Assembly (NCBI GenBank): GCA_900317685.1
Contig: ONHQ01000001.1
Coordinates: forward strand, 116,255 to 180,254
DNA from: an uncultured Prevotella sp.
Lineage (GTDB): Bacteria > Bacteroidota > Bacteroidia > Bacteroidales > Bacteroidaceae
Direction: 5' to 3'
Length of the DNA: 64,000 nt
Under the pieces are notes generated by a model. The model saw nothing but the letters and a program-made list of their open reading frames with translations. It did no database searches and was not told where the DNA came from. Below are positions 46,120-55,848 of this stretch, in pieces. Numbering within the stretch: the stretch's first letter is position 1; the number at the start of each line of letters is the position of its first letter. The position numbers and the translations under genes are program-made.

Positions 46120-48412
46120 ATGAATCGACGTTTATTCTATGCAAGTTTAATTGCATGTACAGCTTTCCTGCAAAGTGTAGTCGGGGGGGGTAGTGCTGTT
46201 TTGGCACAGACTTCCACCGTTTTGACAGGCGTGAAGGACTTGGAAGGCTCTGATCCGAACAGTTCAGGCAATTGGATCATGAGTGATGACGAGTACACAA
46301 ACAATACTCAAGAGAAGACATTCTTCTTGTATAATGTCGGTACGGGGCAATTCCTTTACATCGGAGGATCCTATGGCACGCATGCGGCTATGGCTGATAC
46401 TCCACAGTATTTCTATATCTATAACAATACTACTGATGGCACCATTTCGTCATCTACGTCTGCTACGAAATTGAACTTGCGGACCAAGCAGACAACAAAG
46501 AATACAACTTCAACGGAACCAAATCAGTCAAATGATTTCATGCAGTATGTCACTAACGACTATTTGAAGGCTTATGGACTGTATTTCGACCGTAATTACA
46601 ACAACAGCAATGGAGGCGGATCGTATGGATGGGTTTTCACACCAGTCAGTGATGGTAGTAAGATCTATTATATCCACAAAAAAAATTCATCAAATAAAAA
46701 AGAACTCTATCTGACAGCTCAGGATGACTCTATCAAAGGCAACACATGCGAAGCACTTCCATATACAGGCACTGACCGGCAGCAATGGAAGTTTATCTCT
46801 CTGACACAGTATTATGAGTTGTTCAAACAAAGCCCCGCATCACTGTCGGCTCCTACTGATGCTTCTTTCTTAATCCTGGACCATGACTTCAGTGTCAATA
46901 ATAAAAATGCAGTCAAATGGAAGAAAACTAGTGGTACTACGATCAAATTGGGTACATATGATATGTATAAGGAAGATCCTTCTGCCAGTAGCTATTCAGT
47001 TCAAAAGAAAAAAGATGCCCGTTACCAACTAAACAATGGGCGATTCTTCTGTGCGGCAATAACAAGCAATACCGGTGAACTTTACCAGGACATCACTGTT
47101 GACAAAACAGGCTGGTATATTTTCCGTTGCAAAGGATTCTCCAACCAGAACGCCGAACTCTTTGTTGAGCCACTGCAAGTCAGTGGCAAGGGTACTACTG
47201 AACAGACAGAAAAAAATTGTGACTACTCCTCTTAACTTCTTTGAGTCTACAGCTACGGATCCCATGCTGCAAGCAGGAAAAGACTTCAGCAACGGGCTCT
47301 ATGAGAATCAGGTAATGATATATATTACAGACGATGAAAAAGACAGTAATGGCAAGTTTCATCTTCGTCTCGGTATCCGCATAAAAGCTCCCGGTTCCGC
47401 AAAACTCTTAACAAGGGCAACATCTTCTTCTACGGGTCAGACCATCTTCGATACCTTCCGTATGCTCTACGCCAAGAGCAACGGCACGCCGGATCTGATC
47501 CTTGACGAGGACAACTTCGATTTGAACTATCTGACAGAGACTACTGATGAATACAAGAATGCTGTTTTGTATCTGAGGCGCACTTTCACGATTGGCAAGT
47601 GGAATACATTCATACTTCCCGTCAAACTTACTTACGGTCAAATGAAGCGTACCTTCGGAGACGAGGTTCGTTTGGCACGTCTGAATGATCTGACAGACAG
47701 TTCCATTCGCTTCGTGACAGTGGAACCCTCCAATGACGATGATGTGATGCTCCAGGCTTATGTGCCTTATATCATTAAGCCTACGAAGAATCCAGGCGAA
47801 AACCAGGAAGACACGGAAGAACTGCATATTGGCTCCTCAAGCACTACCAATGTGTGGACAGGAATGTATCAGGGTAAAAAAGTTACAGATGGTAAGATCA
47901 CGATACCCGCAAAGCACTATGAAATCTCCATGGTGACGCTCGACCGTTCTATGCTCTATGGCGGAGACAATGCCAAAATGGATCAATACTGGGTATCAAC
48001 GCAGAATGATACTGGCTCAAAGGAGAACACGACGATGACGGCTTATGGAACTTTGGCAAAGACCTATAATGGTTCCAGTATCATAGACGGTCGCGATAAG
48101 CTCTCCGGCGGCTATTTCATGAAAAACGGCAGCTTCTATCAGGTTCCGACAGGCAAGTCTTATGGCTTGAGGGCTTTCCGTTGCTGGTTTAAAGCCGCTA
48201 CCGGCTCATCGGCAAAGAGCGTTCAACTCTATCTCGACGACGTGATGCTGGATGCTGTCGAGACCACAGGCATCTCTTCCGTCTTAGCTGATAACGGCAA
48301 CAGTGCCAAAGCTGGTGTCTACAATATCAGCGGACAGTTGATGGGCAACACATTACAAGGACTGCCTGCCGGCCTGTATATCGTGAATGGCAAGAAGGTG
48401 GTGGTCCATTAA
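46120..48412 (+). pseudogene. Secreted protein with C-terminal sorting-type tail, interrupted by a frameshift (possibly phase-variable)
   Basis: I do not recognise the family. The first part, 46120-47235, encodes 371 residues beginning with a signal peptide (MNRRLFYASLIACTAFLQSV ... AVLAQ) and runs out at TAA 47233. The rest continues in the +1 frame to 48412, with no break in character. Deleting one A from the A7 run at 47210-47216 joins them into a protein of about 763 residues. The end (YNISGQLMGN ... GLYIVNGKKVVVH) resembles Bacteroidota secretion/sorting tails. A G8 run (46183-46190) lies within the signal-peptide region. Read as a decayed gene, a phase-variable gene in the off state, or a sequencing error in the A run. 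The middle part has YFYIYNNTTDGT- and LYLTAQDDS-like blocks suggesting an adhesive or binding surface protein. Confidence 0.75.
46183..46190 (+). repeat. G8 homopolymer in the coding region
   Basis: Eight G in the frame GTC GGG GGG GGT AGT. Gaining one G would create GTC GGG GGG GGG TAG; losing one would reach TGA about 12 codons later. Such tracts are classical slippage sites. Confidence 0.9.
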
Positions 48413-48431
48413 TAATATAAGATGATTTACA

Positions 48432-48653
48432 ATGAGAAAGCAATATATTCATCCTTCAACTGATCTGATTGTGCTTCAGGATGTTTGTACTTTCACGAGC
48501 TATTCGGTAATAAAAGGGAATAGCGACGGCACAAAGCCAACAGGTACAAATGAGCAAATTGACATCGGAAAAGTCTATGACGACGGCACCACCCCGAAAG
48601 GTGACAAAGAAAGCAGTTATTATGATGACGCAGGCAACTGGGGAGGCGACTAA
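48432..48653 (+). CDS. Small hypothetical protein
   Basis: A 73-residue protein starting MRKQYIHPSTDLIVLQDV with a Gly/Asp/Thr-rich C-terminal half. The K-x-Y-x-x-P-S start recalls many short Bacteroidales proteins of unknown function placed after large surface-protein genes. It has no signal peptide or membrane helix. It begins 19 bp after the preceding gene and ends just before a terminator, so it is probably co-transcribed. Function unknown. Confidence 0.7.
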   Translation: MRKQYIHPSTDLIVLQDVCTFTSYSVIKGNSDGTKPTGTNEQIDIGKVYDDGTTPKGDKESSYYDDAGNWGGD

Positions 48654-48670
48654 ATAAAGAGCAAGATAAA

Positions 48671-48702
48671 GAATGGAGTTTACCTTTTGGTGAACTCCAT
48701 TC
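48671..48702. terminator. Bidirectional terminator
   Basis: A near-perfect stem (gaatggagtt, t, acc against ggt, g, aactccattc) with a tttt loop lies between convergent genes ending at 48653 and 48723. Confidence 0.8.
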
Positions 48703-48722
48703 TTCGTATATAGATGGTGCTA

Positions 48723-50339
48723 TTACTTGACTTTGAAGTGAAACCAATCGATGTCTACCTTTCCGCCAAGCTGCTGGGTGGCATAATTGTAGATGCCGAA
48801 GCGGGTGCCCATGAAGAAGCGGCGGTAGTCAAAGATCAGTTTGAAGTCGCGAAGTACTTCTGTCCAGTGCTTGCCGTCGAGACTGTAGGCCAGCGAGGCC
48901 ACATCTTTGTGGAGGCGGAAATCGGCAGTCACCTTTAAGTAAACAATGTTCTGAGACAGAGGCTTGCGGTAGACCTCGTGGCGATGATCAGCCAGCACTT
49001 TGTGGTCCTTGGCCTCTATCTCCATCGAGTCTGTGGATACCACGATATATTTGCGGTTGCCTTCTTTCACCACCGAGAGCAGGGCGGCATCGTTCTGAAA
49101 GGCACAGAAGCCGGCGACGTCGCCATCCTGCATCTTGCTGACGTCCATGCGGATGATGCCCTCGCTCTGTGGACCCATCATGCGCATGGTCAGCGTGTTG
49201 CGGGCCAGAAAGATGTTGGGAGCCACAGCAGCCGTATGCAGACGCAGCCAGCCACGGCGCTCGGTGAGCGACCAGGCGTTGTCGACGGGGTTGTGGTTCC
49301 ACTGCCAGTCGAGACCCAGTGTAGACTTGTTGAACTCATCGCTGTTGACGATGCTCGTCTTCTTATTGCCCGCAAAGGGCGCCTCCATCGTGGCGGGCAC
49401 ATAGTCGACCTTTGGCCAGCCGTCGACCCAGCGGACAGGAGAGAGCGTCGGCACGCGGCCCACACCGCCACGGTCCTGGAAGATCAGCGCAAACCAGCGG
49501 CCATCTGGCGTGTCTACTATCGTGCCCTGCCCGACACCGCCGTATCCTCCGAACTCTGTCTCGAGCATCACACGCTTAGTGTATGGGCCTTGGATGTCTT
49601 TTGCGCGGTAAACGATTTCTCGGCGCGGATGGCCGTTGGTCCAGGAAATCATCTGGAGATAGTAACAACCGTCGTGTTTGATGACACGAGAACCTTCGAG
49701 GAGTCCCTTCTCCTCGCTGTCGCGCTGGAAGAGCTGGCGGTGAGATCCCTCCACGACCTGCTTGAGATCGCTGCTGAGCTCCACCATCTCGCCGGTAGCA
49801 TAGAAGACATACGCACGGTCGTCATCGTCGAAGAACAGTGTGGCGTCGTGGAAATGGGGCAACCGGCTGACGAGTGTCCACGGTCCTTCAGCCTTCTTGG
49901 CCGTCATGATATACGTCTCGCCACCGGGATTGTCATTGGGTGCGAAGAGTGCATAAAACCGTCCTTTGTGATACTTCAGCGAGGTGGCCCACTGCCCGCG
50001 GCCGTAGACGGTGCCCTGCTCCATATTATATTTAGGCGAGTCAGTGAGTTTGTCGAAGAGATAGCCCACCGTCTGCCAGTTGACAAGGTCGCGCGAGTGC
50101 ATGATGGGACCGCCCGGCATGAGGTGCATCGTCGTCGAGACCATATAGTAGTCGCTGCCCACACGGATCAAGTCCATGTCGGGCACATCCGACCAGATGA
50201 CGGGATTGGAGAACATAGCGGTCTGCGAAGCTTCGTAGTTCACGATTTTGCCCATGGGCTTCTTCACCATCTCCGTTGCCATCATGGGCAGAGACAGCGC
50301 GGCGAGAAGCAGAAGGGCAGGGATTGTTTTTGCTTTCAT
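48723..50339 (-). CDS. Secreted glycoside hydrolase family 43 protein
   Basis: Five-bladed-propeller hydrolase of 538 residues, expected to act on xylan or arabinoxylan side chains (beta-xylosidase or alpha-L-arabinofuranosidase). Signal peptide about 1-21. The candidate catalytic residues are D54 (base, in WSDVPDMDLIRVG), D165 (HDATLFF) and E215 (acid, in LLEGSRVI). A C-terminal beta-sandwich (about 335-538; FNKSTLGLDWQWNHNP ... DIDWFHFKVK) is usual for GH43 xylosidases. Third gene of a minus-strand hydrolase set, 174 bp after the GH115 gene. Exact substrate is uncertain. Confidence 0.9.
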   Translation of the reverse strand: MKAKTIPALLLLAALSLPMMATEMVKKPMGKIVNYEASQTAMFSNPVIWSDVPDMDLIRVGSDYYMVSTTMHLMPGGPIMHSRDLVNWQTVGYLFDKLTDSPKYNMEQGTVYGRGQWATSLKYHKGRFYALFAPNDNPGGETYIMTAKKAEGPWTLVSRLPHFHDATLFFDDDDRAYVFYATGEMVELSSDLKQVVEGSHRQLFQRDSEEKGLLEGSRVIKHDGCYYLQMISWTNGHPRREIVYRAKDIQGPYTKRVMLETEFGGYGGVGQGTIVDTPDGRWFALIFQDRGGVGRVPTLSPVRWVDGWPKVDYVPATMEAPFAGNKKTSIVNSDEFNKSTLGLDWQWNHNPVDNAWSLTERRGWLRLHTAAVAPNIFLARNTLTMRMMGPQSEGIIRMDVSKMQDGDVAGFCAFQNDAALLSVVKEGNRKYIVVSTDSMEIEAKDHKVLADHRHEVYRKPLSQNIVYLKVTADFRLHKDVASLAYSLDGKHWTEVLRDFKLIFDYRRFFMGTRFGIYNYATQQLGGKVDIDWFHFKVK

Positions 50340-50513
50340 TTGATTTGTCTGTTTCTAATCTGCTTGATTCATGAACATTCAGTTCATCTTTGTAGAACAT
50401 GGAATTGCCATGAATTAACCACGAATTATTTACAACAATTATGTTGATGAGTAATTCATAGTCAATTCATGAACATCCATGTAAAAGATAGATACATGAA
50501 ACAAGTAGCTAAT

Positions 50514-52985
50514 TTATTTAGTCTTTATTGTTATTTTCTCTAACACCACACCCGGGTCGAGCGGTTCGAAGACGAGGCGATGGATGCCGTCGCTCAGCTG
50601 TTGCAACGGCAGCGTGACCTGCTTTTCCACGATGCGACGGGCCACGGTGGGGTAGTAGATGCTGTAGATATTCTCCGGTTTCTCGTTGAGGTTGGCGTTG
50701 AAGTTTACCGTTTGGCTCTTGCCGTCGAGGCTTACGCGATAGCGCAGTCCACCCTGGTTGAGGAAGTCGAGTGTGCTTTTCGTTGTCACGGTGACGGTCA
50801 TACTGTCGGTGGAATCCAAGCCACGGAACCAATACTCCAGTTGTGCGCCCTTGACCGAAGCCGTTGTCGGGCGCAGCGTCATGGCACCGAGAGAGGGTCC
50901 CATGAACGGGATGTCGATCCAGCGGGCACCTTCACCGTCGCGCTTGCTAAAGTAGTGCCCCGCCTCCAACACCACTTTGCCATCTTTCTCGTCGATGACC
51001 CAACCGTCGGTACGCGGCTTGACGGTGTAGAGCTTCGGCAGCATGTCGTGTGGGAAGTTGTCGTTCCATGTCGTGTATCCGATATGTTTCTGGATCATCA
51101 TGCCGTTCCATTTTCCTCCCGCGATGTCGTGGTTATAGGCAGCGCAGAGCAGAGAGTCGCGACGGAAGTCCTTTCGACAGCGCTCTGCCCACGTGTTGGC
51201 ATCGGGATTGCCCTGCTCATAGAGCTGATGGTTCATGGCCTGTGCATAGTACATGTCGTAGAGATTGGCCATCGCCTGCACGGGGAAGAGGATGAGCTCC
51301 TGGTAAGCGTCGCGGCAGTTCTCGGGCAGAGACGTGTATTGGCGCAGGGCGTCACGCTCCAGCGCAGTGTAGTCGCTGACCACCTTCTGCCATTCGCCGT
51401 CCTTCAAATTGTAGGTCTTGGCGTCGAGCATCTCGGCCGTGCAGCGTCCGGCGTACTTGCATTGCAGGTTGAGAATACGCGCCGCCTCGGTAGCCTGATC
51501 CTCGCCGAAGGCAGCAGCGCAGAAGCGGCGGGTGTGGTCGAGCAGGTTCTCTGTGGTGTAGACCGTCGGATTCCATGCCATGTCGATGAAGAGTTGGATG
51601 GGATATTCCATCGGCTTGAGGTCGCCGACATTGAGGATCCACAGTCGGTCGATGCCGTTTTCGGCAGCCAATGTCAACTGTTCCCACATGTTCTGAATAG
51701 GCGTTACGTTGATCCACTTCGAGTTTCTCGGAGCACCAACATAGTCGACATGATAGTAGAGTCCCCATCCGCCTTTTCGATTGCGCTCCTTTGGCGTGGG
51801 CACACGGCGTACGTCGCCCCAGTTGTCATCGCAGAGCAGTAACGTCACATCGTCGGGCACTTGCAGTCCGGCGTCGTAGTAGTCCATCACCTCTTTGTAG
51901 AGAGCCCATACCTGCGGCACCTCGCTGGCCTTCTTGCCACGCTCTTTCTCGATGATGCGTCGCTGGTTGCGGATGATTTTCTCCATGAGCTGTATGTTCG
52001 TGTCTTCGCTCATCGCCATGTCGCCGTCTCCGCGCATGCCGATGGTGACGATGTCCTCGGTGCCTTTGTTGCGCCGTACACCTCCGGCCCAGAACTCATC
52101 TAATGCTTTCTGGTTGGTGGCGTAGTTCCATTGTCCGCCCGCCGCCTCACGTGAGGCGCGGTCCTGCGGTTCCACGTTCGGGTCGTCGGTGTGGTTGTGC
52201 CATTCCTTTTGTGAGCGGCACATCGGCTCATGATGTGAGGTGCCGATGATGATGCCACGGTCATCAGCAGTCTTACTGTTCAGCGGGTCGTCGGCATAGA
52301 AAGCCCAGCTCCACATGGCGGGCCACATGAAATTTGCTTTCAATCGTAAGAGCAACTCAAAGACGCGGTCGTAGAACCGATGGCCGCCGTAGTTGGTGCC
52401 ATAGGTGTTTTTCACCCATGTCGTCAGGCAGGGTGCCTCGTCGTTGAGGAAGATGCCACGGTATTTCACCCGTGGAGACGGCTGATACTGACGGCCGTTG
52501 CTATATATGATATGGTCTTGGTGCTTCACCGGCACGTCAGCCCACCAGTACCACGGCGACACGCCCATCTCGCGGCTGAGCTCATAGATGCCGTAGATCG
52601 TGCCGCGCTTGTCCGAGCCGATGACGATGAGGTTGCCGTCGACAACGTCGATGAGATAGCTCTCCCATTGTCCGCGCAGTTTTCTGACGTCGATCTTATG
52701 GGCTTTGACGATGTTGCTGATGACTTTGCTCTTGCCGAGCGTGCCGGCGATGATGCGTCCTTGGCCCGGCTGATAGGCTGCCGTGGTGACAAGTATGGGC
52801 GCTGCCTTGCCGCAGACACGCCCGATGTCAGCGCTGAGGTCGCGGGTCGCGAGCCTTACTCCGGTCCAGTCGGTTGTGTCCACGACGATGGTGGCAGGCT
52901 GCTGTCCGGGCTTGGCGATGTAGAAGTCCGCGGCCTTTGCCAGTAAGGGAGACAGTAGTAATAAGAATAGGATGATTTTGTTCAT
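50514..52985 (-). CDS. Secreted GH115 xylan alpha-1,2-glucuronidase
   Basis: Removes (4-O-methyl)glucuronic acid from internal or terminal xylose units of glucuronoxylan. It has 823 residues and a signal peptide (about 1-18, LLAKA). Family segments include SDKRGTIYGIYELSREMGVSPWYWWADVP, RGIFLNDEAPCLTTW, FMWPAMWSWAFYADDP, LLLCDDNWGDVRRVP and WILNVGDLKPMEYP. The C-terminal domain (about 690-823) is a beta-sandwich. It begins 15 bp after the stop of the GH95 gene, so both are in one transcript. Confidence 0.93.
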   Translation of the reverse strand: MNKIILFLLLLSPLLAKAADFYIAKPGQQPATIVVDTTDWTGVRLATRDLSADIGRVCGKAAPILVTTAAYQPGQGRIIAGTLGKSKVISNIVKAHKIDVRKLRGQWESYLIDVVDGNLIVIGSDKRGTIYGIYELSREMGVSPWYWWADVPVKHQDHIIYSNGRQYQPSPRVKYRGIFLNDEAPCLTTWVKNTYGTNYGGHRFYDRVFELLLRLKANFMWPAMWSWAFYADDPLNSKTADDRGIIIGTSHHEPMCRSQKEWHNHTDDPNVEPQDRASREAAGGQWNYATNQKALDEFWAGGVRRNKGTEDIVTIGMRGDGDMAMSEDTNIQLMEKIIRNQRRIIEKERGKKASEVPQVWALYKEVMDYYDAGLQVPDDVTLLLCDDNWGDVRRVPTPKERNRKGGWGLYYHVDYVGAPRNSKWINVTPIQNMWEQLTLAAENGIDRLWILNVGDLKPMEYPIQLFIDMAWNPTVYTTENLLDHTRRFCAAAFGEDQATEAARILNLQCKYAGRCTAEMLDAKTYNLKDGEWQKVVSDYTALERDALRQYTSLPENCRDAYQELILFPVQAMANLYDMYYAQAMNHQLYEQGNPDANTWAERCRKDFRRDSLLCAAYNHDIAGGKWNGMMIQKHIGYTTWNDNFPHDMLPKLYTVKPRTDGWVIDEKDGKVVLEAGHYFSKRDGEGARWIDIPFMGPSLGAMTLRPTTASVKGAQLEYWFRGLDSTDSMTVTVTTKSTLDFLNQGGLRYRVSLDGKSQTVNFNANLNEKPENIYSIYYPTVARRIVEKQVTLPLQQLSDGIHRLVFEPLDPGVVLEKITIKTK

Positions 52986-53000
52986 ATCGTTTTTAATTGT

Positions 53001-55640
53001 TTATTTCTGTGTGAAGACCGTGTATGACTTCCCGGGTTGGGTGTCGAGGTCATATTCATATACTTTCGGAATCGTTACTTCTTCGAGCTTCTGTGTGTGG
53101 ACGAGTGGCTGCCTGATTACAGCAGGAGCCATCAGCGCATTGGGACAAGCTCCTTGGGCAGTCCGCAGTCCCTGGCCTTTCAGAGGCTGGTAGGAGCGCA
53201 GACGCAAAACGCCGCCGATGGTCGAGGTAATGGTTGCCTGTTTTAGCTTGCCGTCGCTCCACTGCTCACTGACGACGAAACCGCCACGTGCTCGCAGCCC
53301 TCTCACGCTTCCCTCGCGCCAGGCAGCAGGCAGGGCTGGCAGAAGATGCACGGCACCGTCGTGACTCTGGACCAGCATCTCTGCGATGCCGGCCGTGAAA
53401 CCAAAGTTGCCGTCGATCTGGAAGGGCGGATGCGCATCGAAGAGGTTGGGATAGATGCGGCCGTTGGGATACTGCCGCTGCAGTGAGTCACAAGGCAGCA
53501 GATGCAGCATGTTGTTGATGATCTGCAAGGCATGATTGCCGTCGAGCATACGTGCCCAGAAGTTGATCTTCCATCCTAAGCTCCATCCCGTGGCCATGTC
53601 ACCACGCTGGAGCAGGGTGGTGTGAGCTGCACTAAAGAGCTCGGGATGAGTGAAAGGCGAGATCTGATTGCTTGGATACAGTCCATAGAGATGTGAGATA
53701 TGGCGGTGGTCATCTTTCGGGTTGTCGCCGTCTTGCAGCCATTCTTGTAGTTGGCCGTAACGACCGACCTGCATTGGTGGCAACAAAGCGAGCTTATGCT
53801 GTGCCTCGCGGCGGAATATCGTGTCAACACCGAGGATTTCCGATGCACGGATGGCTGAGGACAGCGCGTCGAAAGTAATCTGGTTGTCCATCGTACAACC
53901 TGCTGTCACGGATGTGCGCTTCCCCATCGGACCATGCTCAGGACTGACGGAGGGAGAGAGAAGAAACGCTTCGCCAATGTTGAATGTTGGACGATGAGGG
54001 TTGAATGATGTACTGCAAGAGTCGGGAGAAGCATTACCAGTCTTGAATTGATAGAGCGAGTCGGCGTGTACTATCTGTCCATAGTCCATCAAGAAGCGGG
54101 CGGCTGAGCGGAGGACAGGATAGCACTGTCGCAGGAACGTCTTGTCGCCCGTGAAGAGATAGTGCTGCCACAGATGCGTGGTCAGCCATGCACCGCCACA
54201 GGGGAACATGCCCCAGTAAGCACCGTCGATCGGCCCAGCTACGCGCCAGATGTCGGTGTTGTGATGTGCCACGAAGCCTCGGCAACCATACATCGTCTGT
54301 GCGGTGCGGGCACCGGTTTGGCTGAGATCGCTGATAAGAGCGAAAAGAGGGGGAAGGGTAGAAGTGAGATGGGTGACCTCTGCCGGCCAGTAGTTCATCT
54401 CAGTGTTGATGTTGATCGTGTACTTGCTGTCCCACGGAGCGAAGCGTTCCTTGTTCCAGATACCTTGCAGGTTGGCTGCCTGTCCGCCCGGGCGCGACGA
54501 CGAGAGCAGAAGGTATCGGCCATATTGAAACATCAGTGTCACAAGACGGGGATCTTGCTGCTGAGGATATTGCTGGAGCAAAACGTCTGTCGGAAGAACC
54601 TGACTTTGTGATTTTGCGGGATTGATGCTTAAGCTTACCGTGTTGAAAAGCGGCTGATAAGCAGCTATATGTGCCCGAAGTTGCTCGGCATAGTTACCGG
54701 CAAGAGCCTGCTCCAACGCCAGTTGTGCCTTGCCTTCCGCGTTGCCACTGATGTCGTGATAGTTGACGAAATTCGTGGCAGCGGTCAGATAGATGGTAGC
54801 GGAGGTGGCATGAGTGATGCTCAGACGATCGTCTTGACTCATCGTTTTGCCGTCGGTTTTCACAGCCACCTTGCACACGGCATGCAGTCCGGCCTTTACG
54901 CCTTCCTGTTCTTCACCCTGACAGACCATCGACAGTTGCTGTCGCTGAGCCTCTACCTTGTGGTTGAGGATTGAGGAAAGCGAGACACTGAAGTGCAAGG
55001 CACCTCTTCGCGAAGCCTGGAGATGCACCACCATGAAACGCCCGGCAAAAGAAGTGAAGACCGTGCGCTTGATTTTCATACCGTCTTGAACGAAAGTTGT
55101 GGTATTAACCGCTTGCTCCAGAGACAGAGAGCGATGGTAGCTGTTGTCACCAGAGAGCTTGGCCGATGCTTTGAGCTGACGTTTATTTCCCTGCTCTCCC
55201 GTAGACATGTCAATGAGCAGCGAGCCCAACGGCAAGAAGCGCATACCGTTCTTACCGGTGAAGAAGTTGCGGTTGATGACCCCCTCGGCCTGTTCCTCCT
55301 TACCATGACGAATCAGTTCGCGCACACATTGCAAGGAATCTTTGGCACGTGGCGCATCGTTGTTGTAAGGTGATCCGGACCAGAAAGTAGTCTCATTGAG
55401 GTCGATACGCTCGTGCGAAGTACCGCCGTAGACCATCGCCCCGATGAATCCGTTGCCTAAGGGCAGTGCTTCCCACCAGTTTCGGGCAGGTTGCTGATAC
55501 TCCAAAAGCAACCTTTCGTGGATAGAAGGGTTCGTACTCCAACCCTGAAGACAGATGAGCAGGAGTGAAGAGAGCATCAGAAAATACCCTTTGGCTTTGA
55601 TTTGCCAAGTATAGATAGAAGGAAATAGCTTTGCCATCAT
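53001..55640 (-). CDS. Secreted GH95 family glycoside hydrolase
   Basis: An 879-residue member of GH95, which contains inverting alpha-1,2-L-fucosidases and alpha-L-galactosidases; beside GH115 and GH43, an activity on galactose- or fucose-decorated xylan is plausible. Visible are [15 protein letters not shown] and [15 protein letters not shown] near the N-terminus, [14 protein letters not shown] with the paired Asn, and [17 protein letters not shown] with the candidate catalytic D743. A hydrophobic export segment lies at about 21-36; start ATG 55640, with ATG 55577 as an alternative giving a shorter signal peptide. The promoter is at 55663-55670. Confidence 0.93.
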   Translation of the reverse strand: MMAKLFPSIYTWQIKAKGYFLMLSSLLLICLQGWSTNPSIHERLLLEYQQPARNWWEALPLGNGFIGAMVYGGTSHERIDLNETTFWSGSPYNNDAPRAKDSLQCVRELIRHGKEEQAEGVINRNFFTGKNGMRFLPLGSLLIDMSTGEQGNKRQLKASAKLSGDNSYHRSLSLEQAVNTTTFVQDGMKIKRTVFTSFAGRFMVVHLQASRRGALHFSVSLSSILNHKVEAQRQQLSMVCQGEEQEGVKAGLHAVCKVAVKTDGKTMSQDDRLSITHATSATIYLTAATNFVNYHDISGNAEGKAQLALEQALAGNYAEQLRAHIAAYQPLFNTVSLSINPAKSQSQVLPTDVLLQQYPQQQDPRLVTLMFQYGRYLLLSSSRPGGQAANLQGIWNKERFAPWDSKYTININTEMNYWPAEVTHLTSTLPPLFALISDLSQTGARTAQTMYGCRGFVAHHNTDIWRVAGPIDGAYWGMFPCGGAWLTTHLWQHYLFTGDKTFLRQCYPVLRSAARFLMDYGQIVHADSLYQFKTGNASPDSCSTSFNPHRPTFNIGEAFLLSPSVSPEHGPMGKRTSVTAGCTMDNQITFDALSSAIRASEILGVDTIFRREAQHKLALLPPMQVGRYGQLQEWLQDGDNPKDDHRHISHLYGLYPSNQISPFTHPELFSAAHTTLLQRGDMATGWSLGWKINFWARMLDGNHALQIINNMLHLLPCDSLQRQYPNGRIYPNLFDAHPPFQIDGNFGFTAGIAEMLVQSHDGAVHLLPALPAAWREGSVRGLRARGGFVVSEQWSDGKLKQATITSTIGGVLRLRSYQPLKGQGLRTAQGACPNALMAPAVIRQPLVHTQKLEEVTIPKVYEYDLDTQPGKSYTVFTQK

Positions 55641-55662
55641 GATTTGTTTTCAGTTATTTCTG

Positions 55663-55670
55663 CAAAGTTA
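55663..55670 (-). promoter_or_regulatory. -7 box of the GH95-GH115-GH43 set
   Basis: Minus-strand TAACTTTG (55670-55663). The leader to the ATG at 55640 would be only about 15 nt, which slightly favours the alternative start at 55577. Confidence 0.55.
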
Positions 55671-55807
55671 CGCATTTTGTCTCAATGTCTATTTGCCAAA
55701 CGTTTCATTTTGCTTGTTATTTGTTGCAGATGAAATGTATTTTTGCTCTTTTGTTAGTTTCCTTTGTCAATATCCGAACAGTATTTTGCATATTCGTTAT
55801 TTTTGTG

Positions 55808-55815
55808 TTACTTTG
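55808..55815 (+). promoter_or_regulatory. Putative -7 box of the ThiD-like/AraC gene
   Basis: TTACTTTG deviates from TAnnTTTG at the second base. It lies 34 nt before the start codon at 55849. Confidence 0.4.
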
Positions 55816-55848
55816 CAGCAAGAAAAGAATTAAAGAGTAGAAGCATCG

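Noticed and set aside
48978-51842. Plus-strand open frames of 489 and 420 codons
   Set aside because: Antisense to the GH43 and GH115 genes; composition is His/Arg/Val-rich without structure.
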